DNA of 58,243 nucleotides from Kiritimatiellia bacterium (lineage in GTDB: Bacteria; Verrucomicrobiota; Kiritimatiellia; JAFGHX01): contig JAFGHX010000085.1 of NCBI GenBank assembly GCA_016929905.1, positions 1 to 58,243 on the forward strand. The letters run 5' to 3'. The notes beneath the pieces were generated by a model. That model made no database searches. It saw only the letters and a list, made by a program, of their open reading frames with translations, and was not told where the DNA came from. The translations under genes were made by a program, and so were the position numbers. Positions 56,207 to 58,243 of the stretch are shown here, piece after piece (within the stretch, counting starts at the first letter, position 1; each line of letters begins with the position of its first letter).

Positions 56207-58243
56207 ATGAATCAACGACGCTGTCGAGCACGACTCCTGTCCGCCATCCTATGCCTATGCGTTCTCGTCGCCGGAACCACGGTGGCGGCAGCCACCCTGA
56301 CGGTCGGCGACGGCCGCCAGTACTCGGCCATCGCCGCCGCACTCCGTGCCGCCTCCAACGGGGCCCGCATAGAGATCTACGGAAACTCCTCGGGCAATCG
56401 CTATCGCGAGTCGATCGATGCAGACGGCCTCGACAACATCACTCTGATCGGTATGCTGCCGAACCAGGCCGTTGTCATCGACGGAACCGGCGTCGCCGAA
56501 CTCGGCGCCAAAGAAAACGTGCGCCTTTCTTCCGTTTCCGGTTGGCGTTTGGAAAACCTGACCTTCAAAGAACAGGACAACAGCGCCGGCAAGAACCTGC
56601 GAATCGGCTTCGGCGCCGGCGGCCACACCATCACCAAGTGCCGTTTCAGCTCCGGCGGCACGGGTACCGACTACTTCCATGAAATCGAGATCCGAGCCTG
56701 CCCGAACAATAAGCTGCTCCAGAATGTGTTCGACGGGGCCCGCAACAAAAAATCCCATCTCGTCATCGTCAATCCGGAAGCGACGGGCAACGTCGTGACG
56801 TACAACAAATTCGCCGGCTCCGGCGTGTACTACTCCATCAAGCTGGGCACGTCGGGCAGCATGCGCTCCTCACGCACGACAATCGCGCACAACTACTTCT
56901 GCCCCACAATGGATGACGGCCTTTCCGTGGTCAATATCCGCGACAGCTACCGCAACACCGTTAGCCACAACCTGTTCGTGCCGAAGAATTTCGCAAGCAC
57001 CCAGGCGATCCCGGCCGTCCGGTTCCGCGAAGATGCGACCGACAACGTGATGGAGCACAACACGATCATGCTGGAACCCGGACTCGGCAGCGGCGAGAAC
57101 GGGATCGACTTCGCGCTCGCACCCGACGGCAAGTACCCCGCAAACCCCACGGGCACCACCATCCGCAACAACATCATCCAGGGCGGCTACTACTGCATCG
57201 ATCACAATCCTTGGGACTCCGGCAATGCATGGCCCAACCCGGCCGTGATCCGCTACAACTTCCTCTGCAAGCCGGACCGCAACCACACCGACGACGGCGC
57301 GTTCCTGAACTACGCACACAACACCGAAAGCTCAACCGCCCCCGGTTTCGTCGAGGCAGGCGTCGTCTGGCGGACAGACGGCACCGCCGCCGGAACCATC
57401 TCGGAATACTACGCGCTGGCGCCCGGCGCACCCGCGGCAACGGCCGGCGAAAACAGCACACACTGCGGCGCATTCGGCATCGGCCAAGGCGCCACAATCC
57501 CAACCGCGCCAACCGCGTTGCAGGCCCGGGCCGCCGGCGCGAATCGGATCGAACTGGACTGGCAGGGCAACAGCACCGACGCAACCGGGTTCAAGATTGA
57601 CCGCCGCCAGAGCGGCACCAGCGAGTGGATCCGCATCGCGCAGCCCGGCGCGAACGCGACCAGCTACGCCGACACCGGCCTGCTGGCGGCAACCCGGTTC
57701 GACTACAAGATCAAGGCGTACAACGGCGCCGGCGATTCCGCCTATTCCAATATCGCATGGGTCAGAACCGGCGAACCGGGAATTCCCAAGGGCGGAATAT
57801 GGCGCCACTTCAAGGGCGCCTCCGAAGCGTCCGCTCCCGCTCACGCTTGGCGCCAAATCGTCTTCGATGATTCCGCCTGGTCGTCCGGCCCGGCCCCCAT
57901 CGGCTACAGCGACTATGGCGTCGCCCTCGGCACGGAACTTGCCGACATGCCGCATAGCTACTCCTGCGTCTTCCTCCGCTCAGCATTCCGCATTCAGCAT
58001 TCAGCATTAGTCAGCGAATTGCGCGTCTGGGCGCAATTCGATGACGGCTTCATCATGTGGCTCAACGGCGAGGAGATCGCGCGCGTGAACGTGGCAGGGG
58101 CCCCCGGTGAATTCGTGCCCCACGACGCCGTGGCGTCCGGGAATATGAACGCCGCCTGGTCCAACACCTACGCCGGCGCGGCCATGCCCGTGCTCTGCCC
58201 GACCAACGTGCTGGCCGTGCAGGTCTTCAACCGCTCGCTCACC
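56207..58243 (+). CDS. Secreted right-handed beta-helix protein with FN3 and jelly-roll domains (partial, runs off the window)
   Basis: An uninterrupted frame runs from ATG 56207 (AAGGAAGGGA upstream) to the window edge, 679 residues without a stop. The signal peptide MNQRRCRARLLSAILCLCVLVAGTTVAAA precedes a parallel beta-helix region (about 30-420) with repeated N-x-I/L/F coils such as HNYFCPTMDDG, SHNLFVP, EHNTIMLEPG and RNNIIQGGYY, as in pectate-lyase-like or polysaccharide-degrading proteins. An FN3 domain (about 430-520) and a jelly-roll (from about 525) are close copies of those in the 1426-residue protein. A heptamer array lies inside the jelly-roll. Substrate unknown. Confidence 0.85.
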   Translation, partial: MNQRRCRARLLSAILCLCVLVAGTTVAAATLTVGDGRQYSAIAAALRAASNGARIEIYGNSSGNRYRESIDADGLDNITLIGMLPNQAVVIDGTGVAELGAKENVRLSSVSGWRLENLTFKEQDNSAGKNLRIGFGAGGHTITKCRFSSGGTGTDYFHEIEIRACPNNKLLQNVFDGARNKKSHLVIVNPEATGNVVTYNKFAGSGVYYSIKLGTSGSMRSSRTTIAHNYFCPTMDDGLSVVNIRDSYRNTVSHNLFVPKNFASTQAIPAVRFREDATDNVMEHNTIMLEPGLGSGENGIDFALAPDGKYPANPTGTTIRNNIIQGGYYCIDHNPWDSGNAWPNPAVIRYNFLCKPDRNHTDDGAFLNYAHNTESSTAPGFVEAGVVWRTDGTAAGTISEYYALAPGAPAATAGENSTHCGAFGIGQGATIPTAPTALQARAAGANRIELDWQGNSTDATGFKIDRRQSGTSEWIRIAQPGANATSYADTGLLAATRFDYKIKAYNGAGDSAYSNIAWVRTGEPGIPKGGIWRHFKGASEASAPAHAWRQIVFDDSAWSSGPAPIGYSDYGVALGTELADMPHSYSCVFLRSAFRIQHSALVSELRVWAQFDDGFIMWLNGEEIARVNVAGAPGEFVPHDAVASGNMNAAWSNTYAGAAMPVLCPTNVLAVQVFNRSLT
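57981..58008 (+). repeat. In-frame heptanucleotide tandem array inside a gene
   Basis: Four consecutive 7-nt units: CAGCATT, CCGCATT, CAGCATT, CAGCATT. They encode the SAFRIQHSAL segment of the jelly-roll. The related domain in the 1426-residue protein has an unrelated sequence (TFALAGNPAG) of the same length here. Since seven is not a multiple of three, gain or loss of one unit would shift the frame. Confidence 0.7.

Overview
The window is GC-rich, gene-dense bacterial chromosome, probably from the PVC superphylum and most likely Kiritimatiellota or a neighbouring Verrucomicrobia/Lentisphaerae lineage. Clues are ECF sigma factors of the Rhodopirellula/Verrucomicrobium type paired with FecR-like membrane proteins, a TIGR03790-type secreted protein, long modular FN3-containing exported proteins, RNase HIII, heptanucleotide repeats and dispersed GC-rich hairpins. 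The lineage is inferred from gene content; no marker-gene search was possible.

Layout. 1-2,700: a small accessory block (an XRE regulator with a palindromic operator, three hypothetical genes on the minus strand, one of which looks frameshifted) at the 3' side of tRNA-Val(TAC). This arrangement suggests an integrated element. 3,116-16,075: one long minus-strand operon for a bidirectional NAD-linked [NiFe] hydrogenase: hoxF-hoxU-hoxY-hoxH, maturation protease, receiver protein, hypF-C-D-E-A-B and a GAF histidine kinase. 16,370-18,938: two paralogous receiver proteins whose histidine-kinase parts are eroded. 19,175-24,948 (plus): RecD2-like helicase, SNF-family sodium symporter, a small lipoprotein, a SpoU-type RNA methyltransferase. 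24,975-31,869 (minus): secreted hypotheticals and an exopolysaccharide export set (beta-barrel, Wzc-like tyrosine autokinase, Wza-like lipoprotein). 32,211-34,410: RNase HIII and a SpoIID/LytB protein. 34,509-41,193 (minus): trpE-G-D-C-F-B-A. 41,279-44,192: GmhB-like phosphatase, TIGR03790 protein, membrane protein.

44,420-58,243 is the most unusual part. Three ECF sigma factors each sit beside a single-pass FecR-like protein, and each FecR protein has a different extracytoplasmic C-terminal domain. Two modular secreted proteins lie next to them. One promoter pattern (GTAACSTT, 10 nt, CGG-start box) precedes two of the sigma genes and the last secreted-protein gene. A second pattern occurs as a divergent pair between the third sigma gene and a 1426-residue secreted protein. 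The FecR partner of that third sigma carries the same kind of domain as the secreted protein it faces. I read this as a set of self-contained sensing and secretion modules in which regulator and exported product share a domain.
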